Source of the DNA: Gongronella butleri
Lineage: Eukaryota > Mucoromycota > Mucoromycetes > Mucorales > Cunninghamellaceae
Assembly: GCA_025201375.1 (NCBI GenBank)
Contig: JAIWZP010000018.1
Span: 434,001 to 498,000 of the forward strand
Length of the DNA stretch: 64,000 nucleotides
Direction: 5' to 3'
Under the pieces are notes generated by a model, which was given only the letters and a program-made list of their open reading frames with translations, searched no databases and was not told the origin of the DNA. Both the position numbers and the translations under genes were made by a program. Positions 1 through 12,122 of this stretch are shown in pieces. Numbering within the stretch: position 1 is the stretch's first letter; every line of letters starts with the position of its first letter.

Positions 1-534
1 GGCTTGTCAAATCGAGAAATGGAATGTGCAAATTATGGGCGTGTTGTCAGACCAGGTGACACAAAAGGCAGTAAAAGGATGAATTTGACCCTTGGCCAGG
101 CTCCTTTTTTTTTTCACGCGTCTGACGGGTTTGCCAAGCATCCCAGTGGTGCATGATGCAGCGCTCCTTTTCCCCTTCATTTTGTCTCTCTCGCTCTTTT
201 TCTCTCTCTCTTGTTTTTTTTTTCTATTGAATGGCGCCATGGACATCCAGTTGCGCAAGCCATTTGCCCCATGATTGTCGCCACCACGCAGCTCATGGTG
301 ACAATAAAGAAGAATGAGGGCATTTCCTCGTGACCAGGCAGGGGAGGCGGTATCCAAAAAAGGCATCGCTCCATTTGTTGAGCCCTTGTTGGTCTTCAAT
401 TTTTTTCCGCGTCTGCCCTGCGTTTTTTGTCTTTTTTTGCGATTTTCCGTCGCAGACGGTGCTTGTTTCTTTTATTTCCTCCTTTTTTTTTTCTTTCTTT
501 CTTTCTTTGCTGGCAGCCTTTTTTTTTTCCCGCC
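1..534. other. Intergenic, pyrimidine-rich leader
   Basis: No convincing coding region. From about 365 to 534 the plus strand is strongly T/C-rich with several T-runs and ends directly in the start codon at 535. The same kind of pyrimidine-rich leader precedes most genes of this window, so this is probably the promoter and 5' UTR of the dysferlin-domain gene. Confidence 0.5.
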
Positions 535-1871
535 ATGGCACCAAAGGACGGCTCACATAGGAGCTTCCACCTCCGAAAGACGCTTGCTGACCTCACGACC
601 AAGGCACGGACTTCGCGACGCAAGCACCAGGTGATCCCCTTGCCTGCGCTTCCGTCGAATCTGGATGCCAAGGACGACTATGTCTATGATATTCTTTACG
701 AGTGCCAGCGAGGGTAAAAAGGAAAAAAAATGGAAAAAAATGGCTTGGATACTCATATAAAACGCTCATTTGCCTATTTTTTGATTTAGGTCATGGATGG
801 TTGGCTACAGCTCCAAGACGTAAAGGCATAATTCATGCTCTCTCACGTTCCCGTGACCGCTCACCCGTCATTGCCCCTATTTTTGTCTTAGACTACTTCA
901 ATTTGACCCAAATCCGTGGTGCGATGCAAACATGAAGTGCGTGCCATCGAAAAAAAAAAAGGACATCATCCACTCATTTTTTTCTCCTATTCATCTAGTT
1001 TCACGCCAATGAAACCATCCACATTCCAGCTCCCGGATCCGACGTGGGAATGGGTATGACGCGCGCGCTCCCATTGGCGGCTCGGCAAGGATCACTCATT
1101 TTGTTTTTTTTTTTTTTTTGGCTTTTGCTAGGTGAATAAGGAGTGGCTCGTGGATTTGACGGGCGACGTGGACGAGGCCGGGTGGCAATACGCAGTGCGG
1201 TTCCACGGCGCGAAATGGCACGGCAATTACAAGCATTTCCGCTCGTTTGTGCGGCGTCGGCGGTGGATCCGGCTACGACACAAGATGAAGCCGCACGCCG
1301 CCACCGACGCGCAGCAGCAGCACGATACGATACCCGCCGCCACGCCAGCCCGCGTGGGCCAGCTTGTGGACATCGACGACCAAGTGTCCCACCAGCATCA
1401 TCATCATATCTCGGCATCCGCAACCTCTAATGACGACGCAGTGGGCTGGACGACGCGCTTTACGCGTGCCCGCCTCGATCGTGAACGCATCCAAGTGCTG
1501 ACCAACCTCCCTGTCCCTGAAAAAGTCGCTCTGCTGGCCAAACAGACATTGGTATGATTCTTTTTTCTTTCTGGATGCCACGTTTCTCACTTTGGATTCC
1601 TTAGCTCATCGAGCACCTTGACCAACTAGATTTTGAGGACTCCAAGCGGCGCGTGTTACAGGTAAATTCGCCAGGAAAGAGCGATCCTAAAAAGAAAACG
1701 CGGTATTTAGGAGAAATCTCTTTTGTATGATGCTAGGACCTGCTGGCGGCCAAATACACGATTGACCAGGAGCGTCAGGAAGTTTCTCTTTCATCCTTTT
1801 CTTTAGTAGAAAAACAACTCATCGATTCCCTATCATTCTATTCCGACATTTGCTGTATTCTTTCATTTTGA
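535..1871 (+). CDS. Dysferlin-domain (DysFN/DysFC) protein, Spo73/peroxin type
   Basis: Seven exons reconstructed by hand: 535-713, 790-819, 892-936, 999-1053, 1132-1551, 1605-1661, 1737-1871, giving 306 residues. Joined exons 1-4 read YDILYECQRG, then SSKTLLQFDPNPW, then FQLPDPTWEW; exon 5 continues KEWLVDLTGDVDEAGWQY and WHGNYKHFRSFVRRRRW. These are the hallmark DysFN (YE.QRG, SSK.LL..DP.PW) and DysFC (W.W...W.VD...D.DE.GW.Y, FVRRRRW) motifs of peroxin/ferlin-domain fungal proteins (Pex23/Pex30 family, Spo73), which act in ER/peroxisome membrane organisation or prospore wall formation. No transmembrane segment is visible, which favours a Spo73-like soluble protein over Pex30. A His-rich stretch lies within exon 5. 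The last exon could instead end at a TAG near 1806 if a 25-nt T-rich stretch were spliced, but that intron would be too short. Domain call secure, exact role inferred. Confidence 0.85.
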
Positions 1872-3381
1872 TTCCCTTTTCGTACCTACAATAAAAACAA
1901 AGCCAATGCCATGAACCGACTCTCTTGTTCTTGCCCACTGTATGTAGCAACCTATGCTACAACAACATGTGCACCAGGCAACAGCGTCAAAAAAAAGCCA
2001 TTGAAAACAAACCATGCCCTTCTTAAAAGCTGATGCAGAAAATCGCACCATGACCTATTGACTGAAACCTTTCACGTTACTAATGGTATGCTTGCGTGCA
2101 TGCTGCGTGGTCGTGCAATCTCTTGCGTCTTGTTAAAGCGGAGCATAAACGCATAATAATGACTTTATGCGTAGACGAATCACATGCATTACCATAAGAA
2201 TTGAAGTTGAACTCGTTCCGCGGTATTCTCGCCACCAAGCAAATGCAACCATTGCTGCTGCACACCGACACAACACAGCATTACATATGATACTGTAGAA
2301 TATACAGTAGTATGATACCACATCGCCGTGCTTGATTTTGTTGTTTGCTTCAACATTGTCTCATTGTGCGGTGCCTTCTGCCTTGTAAAGAACACATCAT
2401 TACAGTAATGTACAACTCCTACAACATCATCTTTGCTTGAAATGAATTAAACCTCGAGCCTTTTAGGATGCTTTTTGTGCTCTACAGAGCTACAGTAGGC
2501 GATTTTTTTAAAAGTACAGTAGAGTCATGTCAACGTTGTTCCTTTGATTTTGAACGCCACGTTGAAAAAAGACGCTACGAAATGGCCTAATTCAAGGGTT
2601 TTTGGAGGCGATACAAATGATTTTGTAGTGTTGTTATCGTACAGTAATACAGTAAGATTGGATTTTTTGCGAAATCTGCATTTTTTGGCGGGTTCACTAC
2701 CACCGTCTGATTAATCTCTAGATTTCAAGTGTTTTTTGAAACGAGACGGGCCGAAATACAGTAATCTGGCAAAAATGCTTTGGAGGCAATATGTGTACTG
2801 TTGTATGATTTGCGGTGGTCCATACATTTTGCTTTTTGTAGAGCAATTGGAATAGTGACTCCATGCATTATTTTCTCGCTCGACACACAGGACATACATC
2901 GGCCGCCAAATTCGTCCGCATCGCCTCCACTGCTCTACACCAGTCACACAAGCACCGAAAAAGCCCGCCAAGTATCAAAAGCAATAATTTTGATCGCCAT
3001 CATCCACAGATAGAGCCGCTGGAAACCATCCAAGAAGAAGACGTGCAAAAAGTCATCTGCACGCCCAAAATCGTCACGCACCCTTTTGTCCATTCCCTTG
3101 CTCTCTCGGTATCATTATTATTTTTTCTCATGACACATCATCCGCTTTAAAATTGCCAAAATTTCATGGAAATCCTTTTTTACAGATGTTTATTACTTAA
3201 TGTTTTGTCGCTTTTTTAGCCATGACATATGGGGGATGTGGGGGAGAAAATAAAACGTTATATAATAGGAGGAGAGGGATGGAAGGACACTACAGTATCA
3301 AAAACGTGGGGAATGGCGAGCGGGAGGAAGAGGGAGATAAAAAATAGAGATGTTTTGACTTTTGAGATGCCTTGGCGGCCA
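1872..3381. other. Intergenic region with clustered TACAGTA/TACTGTA motifs
   Basis: No gene recognised. Between about 2290 and 2830 the heptamer TACAGTA or its complement TACTGTA recurs many times, sometimes overlapping (for example near 2298-2310 and 2640-2655). An open frame at 2863-3150 has no recognisable product and is not called. The convergent dysferlin and Tudor-like genes both end into this region. Confidence 0.5.
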
Positions 3382-3942
3382 TCAGTTGCCATCGGCGTCG
3401 TCTGCAGCCTTGGTCGTCTCATCGACGTGGCCAACAATGGATTCCAAAGTGTAGACTAAAAATCATGCAGGTTAGCAAAGATCAAAAACGCGATGAAAAA
3501 AAAAAAGACCATCAAGCCTGCGGTGCCGTACATGTGATCTTTTTGGTGTTATCATTGCAGATGCCAAAGTAAGGTTTGCTGTCTTCGGGCTTGCGTGGGG
3601 CGCGCTGCAAGTGAAAAAAAAAATAATTGCAGCGAATGTTAGTTTTTCTTACCGCACATGGCTCTACACGCTTTGGACACACATGCGCACCTTTTTAGCG
3701 AACGGATTCTTACGCTTCGTCGTTTTTTTGAATGGACCATAGTAATTTGACGTGATTATACCACTGGAAAAGCTCTTGGCCGCTGCCATTTGCAAAAAAA
3801 AAAAAAAAATGAGCGCCGCGACGCCTCGAATTCATTCACGCGCTTCATCTGACATACTTGGCAGCGGTCGGTACAAAACGTGGTCGCCCTTTTTGTATTT
3901 CAAATCGCTCCACTTGAAGGGAGGCTTGGAGGAGCTGATCAT
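3382..3942 (-). CDS. Small protein with DUF2945/Hva1-type Tudor-like fold
   Basis: Four exons on the minus strand (3858-3942, 3691-3782, 3532-3604, 3382-3455) splice in frame to a 107-residue basic protein; every junction has GT-AG and the total is an exact codon multiple. The N-terminal part contains KYKKGDHVLYRPLP and SSGIITS, the C-terminal part PYFGICNDNTKKITFY followed by LESIVG. This matches the pattern of the hypervirulence-associated (Hva1) TUDOR/DUF2945 family, where a GDKV.Y.P strand is followed by an ENDNTGK.T.Y strand. Between them lies a Lys-rich insert, K(K/R)TTKRKNPFAKK. The function of such small stand-alone proteins in fungi is not settled. The gene runs toward the dysferlin gene. 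The family assignment is made by eye and is moderate; the exon structure is stronger than the name. Confidence 0.5.
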
Positions 3943-5140
3943 TGTAAAGGGCAAGTGAGCGAAAATGTAGACAAGAAAGGAGAAAGCGAAAGAAAAGAGA
4001 TAAAAGAGCCCATCCTCTTAAATCAATTTGTCAATTGCCACGCCCATGCAACACCCATTCCCCACGTCACTCTACAAACACGCATGCCATGCTCTTTTTG
4101 TCTTGGCGCAATAATAGGTAAACCTGATTAAAATGAATCATTGCCCTGGCGTGCTTAATCATCGAGGCTCGGTGGACCATCCGCCGCAATGAAGCAAATG
4201 TCACTTACAGTGATGCACCCAAAAAACTACAAAATAAAAAAATACTTAGTGGGGATCATGTATTAAATCTAGTCGTCAGCCTTCCAGAGGGTCAAGACCC
4301 TCATGGCAGTCTGTGCGACGCGTCTTGACACAAAGGTGCGACACGTAATGCAAAAAAAAAAAAAAAGAGTCGCGTTTGTGTAGTGTGAACGGGGAATTGC
4401 TGGGGCCCTGCGGGAGCGTGTGGGCGAGAGATGCTCAGCGCCGATCGATCGGTTCCCGGGTTGCCTCTTTTGGAAAACAAAACACATGCACCTGACGGCG
4501 GGCTGCCCCCCACCCTCTCACAAAAAAGCACAAATGGCGGGAGGGGAGACTGCGCGTCTGGTTGCACAGCCCATGTGCACTTGACTTTTTGGCAAAAACG
4601 CAAGAGTGCAAGACGCACGACGTCTGTGACGTTTGTGATGCCAAAGTGAGACACTGGGCCACAAAGGTCAGTGAGTAAAAAAAAAAAAAAAATTAAAAAG
4701 AAGCAAAAAAAAAAAAAAAAAAGGGAGAAAGGGGGAAGGGGGGATGACTTTTTGCTGCATCCGCATTAAACAATTGATGTGTTTCAAGACGACCAAGGAG
4801 TTTGATTGCAGAAAAACATGCGGCAAGTTGATAGGTGTGGCCAATTCATGGTGCAATTGGGAAGGAGAGGGGGGCCTATTTGGGCGCAAAAACTCCTCAC
4901 GCTTTTTTTTTTCTTGTTTCCCGCTGGGTGCTCGCTCTTTTTTTTCCTTTTTCCTTTCTTTCCCTGTTCTCCACACCTTTTGGGAAAAAGCCAGTCCATC
5001 TCTGCAGTTGGCTTTCTCGTTCCCCCTTCCCATCCGCGTTGTTTGCTTGTATTTCATCGTGTGGTGTGTCTTTTTTGTGTCTTTTTGTTGTCCCTTTTGC
5101 TCGTCTTTCCTTTTTGTACCTTTTAAACTGATATCGAATC
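3943..5140. other. Divergent intergenic region between Tudor-like gene and MED15
   Basis: No coding region supported. On the minus strand a perfect donor (CT|GTAAGT near 4205) and an acceptor near 4122 could define a 5' UTR intron of the Tudor-like gene. Positions 4676-4722 hold A-runs, and 4890-5140 is a T/C-rich leader that ends just before the MED15 start codon. Confidence 0.4.
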
Positions 5141-6649
5141 ATGAATCCTGCCAATATTCCCAATGGCAACGTGCCAAATGACGTGCCCAATCCCAACTGG
5201 CGTGAAGAAATGACAGTGCAAGACCGTGGCAAGTTTGTTGCTCAGCTGTACGTATTTTTTTTTTTAAAAAAAAAGAAAAAAATGGGTCAGGGACTAGCAA
5301 CAATGCATAACTGATCGGCCCGCGATGCCTCCCCTCTCCCCTTCCTCCCCCCCCCTTTTTTTTTTTTTTTTGCACAGTGGCCAAGCGCTCAAGTTTTTAT
5401 CGCCCATGACGTCCGAGAATGACATTTTTGTGGCAGCCAAGAACTTTGAATCGACCTTGTACCAGCGCAGCACCAACAAGGTAAGAGAATTGAAACGAGA
5501 AAGAGGCAATTGAGGGCGATGGAGGGCCGATTGGAGGGGTTCACGTGTTAATTTTTTCTTTCTTTTTTTGTTGCAGAATCAATATATTTTGGCGTATGCA
5601 CGCAAGTTGAATCAAATCAAGTATCAGATTCAGATGCAAAATGGCCAGCCGGGCAATGCGGCGTCTGCGGTGTCGAGTGCGATGGTGACGGATCAGCTGA
5701 TGGCGGCGTCGCCATTGCAAAATGCGCAGCAAGCGCCACAAGGCATGGCCACGTCGGCGTCTCCGCAGATCCAGATGAACCCACAGGCCATGGGGATGCC
5801 TCTGCAGCAGCCACAGCAGCAAAGCCAGCCGCAACAGCAGCAGCAGCAAGGTCAGGCCATGCGGCCGCAAATGAATATGTTCCAGCAACAAGTGGCGCCA
5901 GGGCAGCAGACGCCTCAGCAGCAACAGCAACAGCCTCAGCAACAAGCTCCAAATCCGCAGCAACAGGCGCAACAACAAATGCGTCCGCCTCAAATTGATC
6001 TGATGGCCTTGCAGCGTCAAGCGAGCGCCAACATGCCTGCGGCGAATTTCACGAATTTGACGCCGCAACAGCGTCAGCAGCTTTTGTTGCAGAATCTCAA
6101 GATGGCCAATGGCGGACATCCTGTGAATTTGACGCCGCAACAGATCCAGGTGCTCATGGCACGTCAAGCGGCGGCCATCCAGCAGCAGCAGCAGCTTCGT
6201 GGGGCGGCAGCCGCGGCCGCTGGCAATCGTCCGCCGGTGGCCATGCCTGGGGGTGGTGCCTCTGCTGCACCAAACATGAACATGATCAATGCCATGATGC
6301 AGCAGCAGCAGCAGCAACAGCAACAGCAGCCATCCGTGTCGCAACCTCCTCAGGGCGGTCCTGCTCAGCAGCAATTGAACCATGATTTGCTTCTCCAGTT
6401 GCAGCAGCAGCAACAACAGCAACAAAAACAAGCATCTCAGCAACAAATGCCGCCACCATCGCAAGGTCAGCCCATGATGGGCATGCAACCGACGGCATCG
6501 CCTCAGCAGCAGGCCCAACAGCCTCAGCAACAGCAGCAACAGCAGCAATTGCAACAGCAGCAACAATTGCAGCAGCAACAACAACAACAGCAGCAGCAGC
6601 AACAACAAGCTCAAAATCAGCAAAATCAGCAACAACAACAGCAATTGCA

Positions 6650-6680
<31 letters not shown>

Positions 6681-9251
6681 GCGCAAAATCAGCAAAACCA
6701 ACAACAACAACCGCACCAGCAGCAAGCCATGATGAACAATGAGATCCAAGCGGCAGCTGCTCAATTGCAACAACAAAACTTGCGTCCAGCCAATGCGACA
6801 ACGACCGTGCAACAGCGTCATCAGGCGACGGAGATGATCCGCAAGATGGACGAGACGATCAGCAACACGCGTGTGCGTGCGCGACCTCTGGATGATCTGT
6901 CGGAGCAAGAAAAGCAAGCGGTGCGCGACCTTGTGCAGCAAGTGCGTCCCATGTATGAAAAAATTGACCAATTGCTGCCCATTTTTGTCACGCTGACCAA
7001 CAATATCGAGGCCACGAGGCGATTGATCCTCATGAAATACATGTTTGAGGACCAGCTCAATGTGTTGCACCAAAATGTCTTTGTCATCAGCCTTGAAAAT
7101 CTGCAGAAATTGCGTGATCAATTCAGCGGGTATTTTACCTATGTGCGCAATGCGATCAATGGCACGGTCAATCCCCAGCAGCAACAGCAACAGCAACAAC
7201 AACAGCAACAACAACAACAACAACAACAGCAACAACAACAGCAACAACAACAACAACAACAACAGCAACAACAACAACAACAACAACAACAGCAACAGCA
7301 GCAACAACAACAGCAGCAGCAACCCATTGGCATGCCCAATGTGGCCATGTCTGCTGCGCCGCCCGCATCGACCGCAGCAACTGCACCGCCACAAGTACCT
7401 GGGACGACCTCTGGGCCTGCCAATTTCCAGCAGGGGATGGACACGACGCAAGGAAAGCGTGATAGCATGGATCTCAAGCTGCCGACGGCGAAAAAGCAGC
7501 GGACGACGCCCACATCGACGCCCGTGCAGCAAACGCAGGCCATGCCATCCACGGGGTCGCCTGCACAGACGACCATGGCCGCGTCGGCGGCGGGTTCAGC
7601 AGGCAACAATGTGATTGATTTGACGAAATTCGCATCGTCGTCGCCTGGCGCGTCGTCTGTGTCGTCTTCCTCGGCGGCGGCGGCAGCAGCCATGGCCAAC
7701 ATGACCAGCAACATGCCCGGGGCGACCATGACATCGGCGCCGACGGTGTCCATGGGCATGATGACGCCGCCACAACAACAACAACAACAAAATCAGCAAA
7801 ATCAACAACAGCCACAACAGATGATGCAAGGCGGCGCGTCGCCCATGGCTGGGATGCCTCAAAACATGCAGAATATGACGCAATTGGTGTATCAGTCGGC
7901 GCTTGCGTGTGGGATCCCGCCTCAAGTCGCGGACATTTTGCCTCCGCGCGCCCTCCAATGCACGTGGCTCTTGCAACAATCGACCCAGGGCAAGATCAAG
8001 CTGAGCGATACGCAGCAACAGCAGATGCGCGTCATGCTCGAAGGGTTTGTGCGTGCGGCCCAACAGCAATTGGCCCAGGGCATCACGCCCACAAGCAACG
8101 CAAACAACAATGTCACCACCACCACCACTACCACCACCACTACTACTACTGCCGTCAATCAGCAGGATACCCCCAAAATCGACGCGTCCATGATGACATC
8201 CACACCGGCATCGTCCACGGCACCAACAACAACGGCAACAACATCCGCCATCAAGGACGAGATGATGCCCATGCAACGCGTTCCCATTGAAACCGCCGTT
8301 GAATTGAGTGCAAGCGCAGCCACCGTGTCGCCATCACAGCAAGCGCATATCATGCAATTCATTCAACAGCAGCAGCAGCAGCAGCAGCAGCAACAAATGC
8401 AAAATCTGCAAAACCAGCCAATTTCACAGAATATGCAACATCCGCCATTACCCGTGGCGGCGTCGCCGATGGAATTGCCGCCGCAACCGCAACAACAGCT
8501 GCAGCAGCAACAACAGCAACAGCAGCAACAGCCATTGCGCACATCATCGACTACTTCCGCGTCTACATCTACAATGACACCGGCTATTCCCACGTCAGCC
8601 TCTTCCTCTGCCAATCCCACCATGACGACAGCACCTGTGATGGCCACCACGGCCACCACGGCCACTCTGTCGCCCAATGCGTCGCCCGCGCCAAGACCAG
8701 GCATGGGCGCTAATGACCAGGTGATCAATGCCATGGCATATGCCAATGACGTGCTCAGGGATGTCGCCACCTTGTTGCCTGCTGCGGCCAATTCTTCTTC
8801 CGCCATGACATCAACGGCATTGGACGCACCATTGGCCTCGTCCACTATGCCCAATTCCTTGCATCCATCGGCTTTCATGGCCACACCACTCGTGACAACG
8901 GCCGTAGACACGGGCGCAGCTCGCAATGCCCTCTTTGTCGACCAAACTCTCAGTGAAGGCTTCCATGCCGACGCACTAAACACCTTTGATCTGTTCTCCA
9001 CCTTGTCAGCACCCACCACGGCAAGTAGCACCACATGCACATCGTCCCCCGTCGCGTCGTGGCACGATCACTTTAGCACCACATCGTCCCTCGCATCCTC
9101 CTTGTCCTCCTTGTCTGTCGACTTGAGCGAGGAATTCGCAAAATCAAATTGGTACCAATTGGGCATGGACAAGGACGTGCCCTCCATTGCTGATGCCATG
9201 CCAGGCATGGAATATGATGACCAAGGCTATAAGCTTAAATTTGCAAGCTAG
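5141..9251 (+). CDS. MED15: Mediator complex subunit 15 (Gal11/Med15), KIX domain, very Gln-rich
   Basis: Three exons (5141-5247, 5378-5480, 5577-9251) give 1294 residues. The first ~90 residues form a KIX domain: NWREEMTVQDRGKFVAQL, then ALKFLSPM, AAKNFESTLYQRSTNK and NQYILAYARKLNQIKYQIQ. In Med15 this domain binds acidic activation domains; the protein sits in the Mediator tail module and links transcription factors to RNA polymerase II. The rest is low complexity: many Gln tracts, the longest 49 Gln (residues about 604-652, bases 7176-7322, mixed CAG/CAA), plus Thr/Ser/Ala-rich stretches. A non-repetitive helical segment (about residues 485-600, with PMYEKIDQLLPIF and ATRRLILMKYMFEDQ) matches the conserved middle region of fungal Med15. 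The start is fixed by the pyrimidine-rich leader and by the KIX frame. The C terminus ends in a short ordered segment near DVPSIADAMPGMEYDD. Confidence 0.85.
7176..7322 (+). repeat. CAG/CAA trinucleotide tract coding 49 glutamines
   Basis: An uninterrupted run of Gln codons inside MED15. CAG and CAA are interspersed, which is typical of selection for the peptide tract rather than a pure slippage repeat. Several shorter tracts lie at about 6300-6330, 6530-6610, 6640-6680, 8366-8395 and 8500-8530. Confidence 0.9.
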
Positions 9252-9420
9252 GATTTTTTCATTTTTATAAAGACACGCTTTTTTGGAAACAAAAAGAAAA
9301 AAGGACACCCATTGATTGGCCGGCGCGCAAGAAATTAAAGGGGCGACTGTTTTTTTTTTGTACCGCCCCTCTTTTTTTTCCCTTTTTTTCTTTACGTTTT
9401 CACACTCGCTTTTGTGCCAA

Positions 9421-10832
9421 ATGTCGATAAACGACCTGATTCAGCAGCTGACGCCACGCCTCGAGTCGCTCAAGCTGCTGCACAAGGAGCTCGGCACCCC
9501 AGAGGACAAGCAAAAAGAGAAGCTGAAGCAGTTGTGTGCATCGCTCGTGGACCTGGCCGACGACCATGTGAGCAAAGTGGCGCACGAACGAGATAGCACC
9601 GAGCAGCAGTGCAAGGAGAATTACAACGAGATGGCGCGCCTCAAGAAATTGATGGGCGAGCAACCCGACGACTTGCCCGCCAACATGGGTCCGCCCTGGC
9701 TCGCCACACTCGAGCAGCTCGATGCCAAAAGGGAGATTGTGCAAAAAGTGAGAGCAAAAAGATCGATTTTAGCATCATGGGCGCTCAATTGGCGATTTTT
9801 TTTTAATCTATGATCCTAGCACTACGAAAAGCGCTTGGTCGATGTCAAGGGTAAGCGACAGGGAAAATAGAAAACAGGCAAAAATTGACGAATCTTTCTC
9901 TTTTTTTTTTTTTTTTTTTCTCACCGTCCAGAGCTGCATCAGCGACTACGAGAGCACGAGGCCAGCCTGGGCGACTTTGTGCAAATGTACCTGGTGGGCC
10001 GCGGGCCAATTGACGTGTCGCTGCCTACGGTGACGGCCTTGGAGGAAGAAATCAGACGATGCGATAACGAATACGTGCGTAAAAAAAAAAAAAAGAAAAA
10101 AAAAAACGCGCTCATGTGTGATTCTTTTTTTCTTTCTTTTTTTTTTACACAGGTCCGCCGAGCACAGCAAGTGGATCTGGGCGCAGAGACCATTGTCGAG
10201 CTTTGGGACGTGCTCGGCCAGCCCGCCACATCCCCCTTGGAGAAATTGCTGTTTGAATTGCACCAAGAACAACAGGTCGATCGCCGCGTCCATCTCTACT
10301 CACAATTGATCAAGGAGTCGCAGCTCAATGCCATTGTCCAGCTCATTGGCCAGGTAAAAAAAAAAAAATGAAAGAAAGAAAGAAAAAAGGATCTAGAGAG
10401 CGCTAATGGCCCTTTTTTTGGTGTTTTAGCTCGAAGAGATCAAGCAACAGCGCGACTTTCGCAAGCAGGAGATCATGCAGCTGTTGTACCGGCTGTGGGA
10501 CCGTCTTCAGATAGATGACGAGCACCGAGCGCATTTTATCGAGACCTACAAAGGATGCACGGCTGAAGACGTGCAAGCGGTATGGCATCATGAGCCACCA
10601 AGGATCACTCTTCCGTCCCCCGCGACTCACCTCCTTGTTTTTTTTTTTTTTTCTTCTTCTTCTTCTCAGCACGAGGACGAGCTGGACCACATGTTGCAGC
10701 TCAAATCCGAGCGAGTCCAAGATTTCATCCTGGATGCCCGGAACGAAATGGAAAATCTGTGGAATCAGCTTTATCTATCACAACAAGAGCGCGACACTTT
10801 TGCCTACTTTCACTCTGGTAGGACCAAGTGTT

Positions 10833-10871
<39 letters not shown>

Positions 10872-12001
10872 TGGGAAAAGCGCGTTTTTGATAAAGAGGG
10901 GGGCCTTTTTTTCTTAGATGAATACACCGACACACTGCTACAGGCACATGAGACGGAAGTCGAGAGGCTCAAGCACCTGGTGGAGGACCGCAAATATATC
11001 CTGGACAAGGTCGAACGTCATATGAAGCTGCTGCAAGAGCTGCGCGACTTTGAGGAGAGCACCAATGACCCCAAACGCCTGTTTGGCAAGGGCCAGCGCG
11101 ATCCAGGCAGACTGCTGCGCGAAGAAAAGTTCAGAAAACGCATGGCACGCGACTTGCCACGGGTAAAAAAAAAAAAAAAACGCGTAAAAAGCGCGTCTCA
11201 CTTGTTTTTTTTTCAGAGTACACATGATCTGGAGGGCGCATTGGTGGAATTTGAGACAAGCACAGGGTCACCATTCACTGTCTTTGGTGAACGATACCTG
11301 GACACACTCGCGGCCAAGGTAAAAGAAAACGAAAAGAAAAAGAAAATGGTCTTTTTTACAAATGGAATTGGCATTTTAGACGGATCAAACGTCGGCGACG
11401 CCGCGTCGCTTTGCGCCTGCGGCATTTGAACACCCGCCCATGACGTCGCCACGGCCGCGCGCGACCACGCGTCTCCACTTCCACACGCCTCAGGCACCTC
11501 GCACCGCCGCCGTGCACCTCAAAACGCCCAATGCCGCCGCTGAGCCGGCCATCGATACCAAGACCGAATGGCGCAAGATGCAGACGCAGGTGTCTGCCGC
11601 AACAAACATGCTCCACCGCGTGCGCCAGACCGGCATCCGCAAACGCCAGCGCCAAACACAACGGAAAACACGAAGAACAAGCGGAGGCTCCTCGAGCGGC
11701 TCCTCTAGCAGCGGCGCAACCACATTGATCGACAAAAAGGAGAACATTGACCCGGTCCCCGCATCCCCAGCATCCACACGCCCCATCATCAAGGTAGGAC
11801 AAATGCAACATCACCTCTTTTTTTTCTGTTTTTTTTTTTTTAGCCAATACTCATCCTCTCCCCCTTCCTTTTTTTTTTCATTAGAAACGCGCCGTGGCAG
11901 CGTCCAATGCCAAGCGACCACTCGTGTTTGAAGATGACCCCACCCTGGATCTCGCCATCTTTGACGATGGCCCCGAATTGAGCGACATGTCCGATGCCTA
12001 A
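9421..12001 (+). CDS. ASE1: Ase1/PRC1/MAP65 microtubule-bundling protein
   Basis: Ten exons (9421-9747, 9820-9850, 9932-10074, 10153-10353, 10430-10579, 10670-10817, 10918-11162, 11217-11318, 11380-11793, 11885-12001) splice in frame to 625 residues, a normal length for this family. The N-terminal half is a long coiled coil (dimerisation rod). The middle contains LWDRLQIDDEHR, VQDFILDARNEMENLWNQLY and the spectrin-like region typical of MAP65, then VEDRKYILDKVERHMKLLQE and a basic segment FRKRMARDLPR that usually contacts the microtubule. The C-terminal tail is disordered and basic, with SPRPR and many Thr/Ser-Pro sites, expected targets of mitotic kinases, and ends in a short acidic stretch. 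Such proteins cross-link antiparallel microtubules in the spindle midzone. The gene follows MED15 on the same strand with 169 bp between them. Most introns carry long A- or T-tracts (33 A at 10837-10869). Confidence 0.88.
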
Positions 12002-12122
12002 TGGCATCCCCCTCCCTCCCTATTTTTTACCTGCTTTTGCTAATAAAATGACATGATGAATGTATTTTTTTTTTTCATGGAAGGATCTAAAAATGTAAAT
12101 ATAAAGCAAAAACAACGTCGAA

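Noticed and set aside
1800..1806. 25-nt intron at the end of the dysferlin-domain gene
   Set aside because: Too short for a fungal spliceosomal intron; reading through to the stop at 1869 is simpler.
6286..6801. Long Ala/Val-rich minus-strand frame, and Leu- or Cys-rich frames opposite MED15 (5541-9040)
   Set aside because: Shadow frames of the CAG/CAA repeats of MED15.
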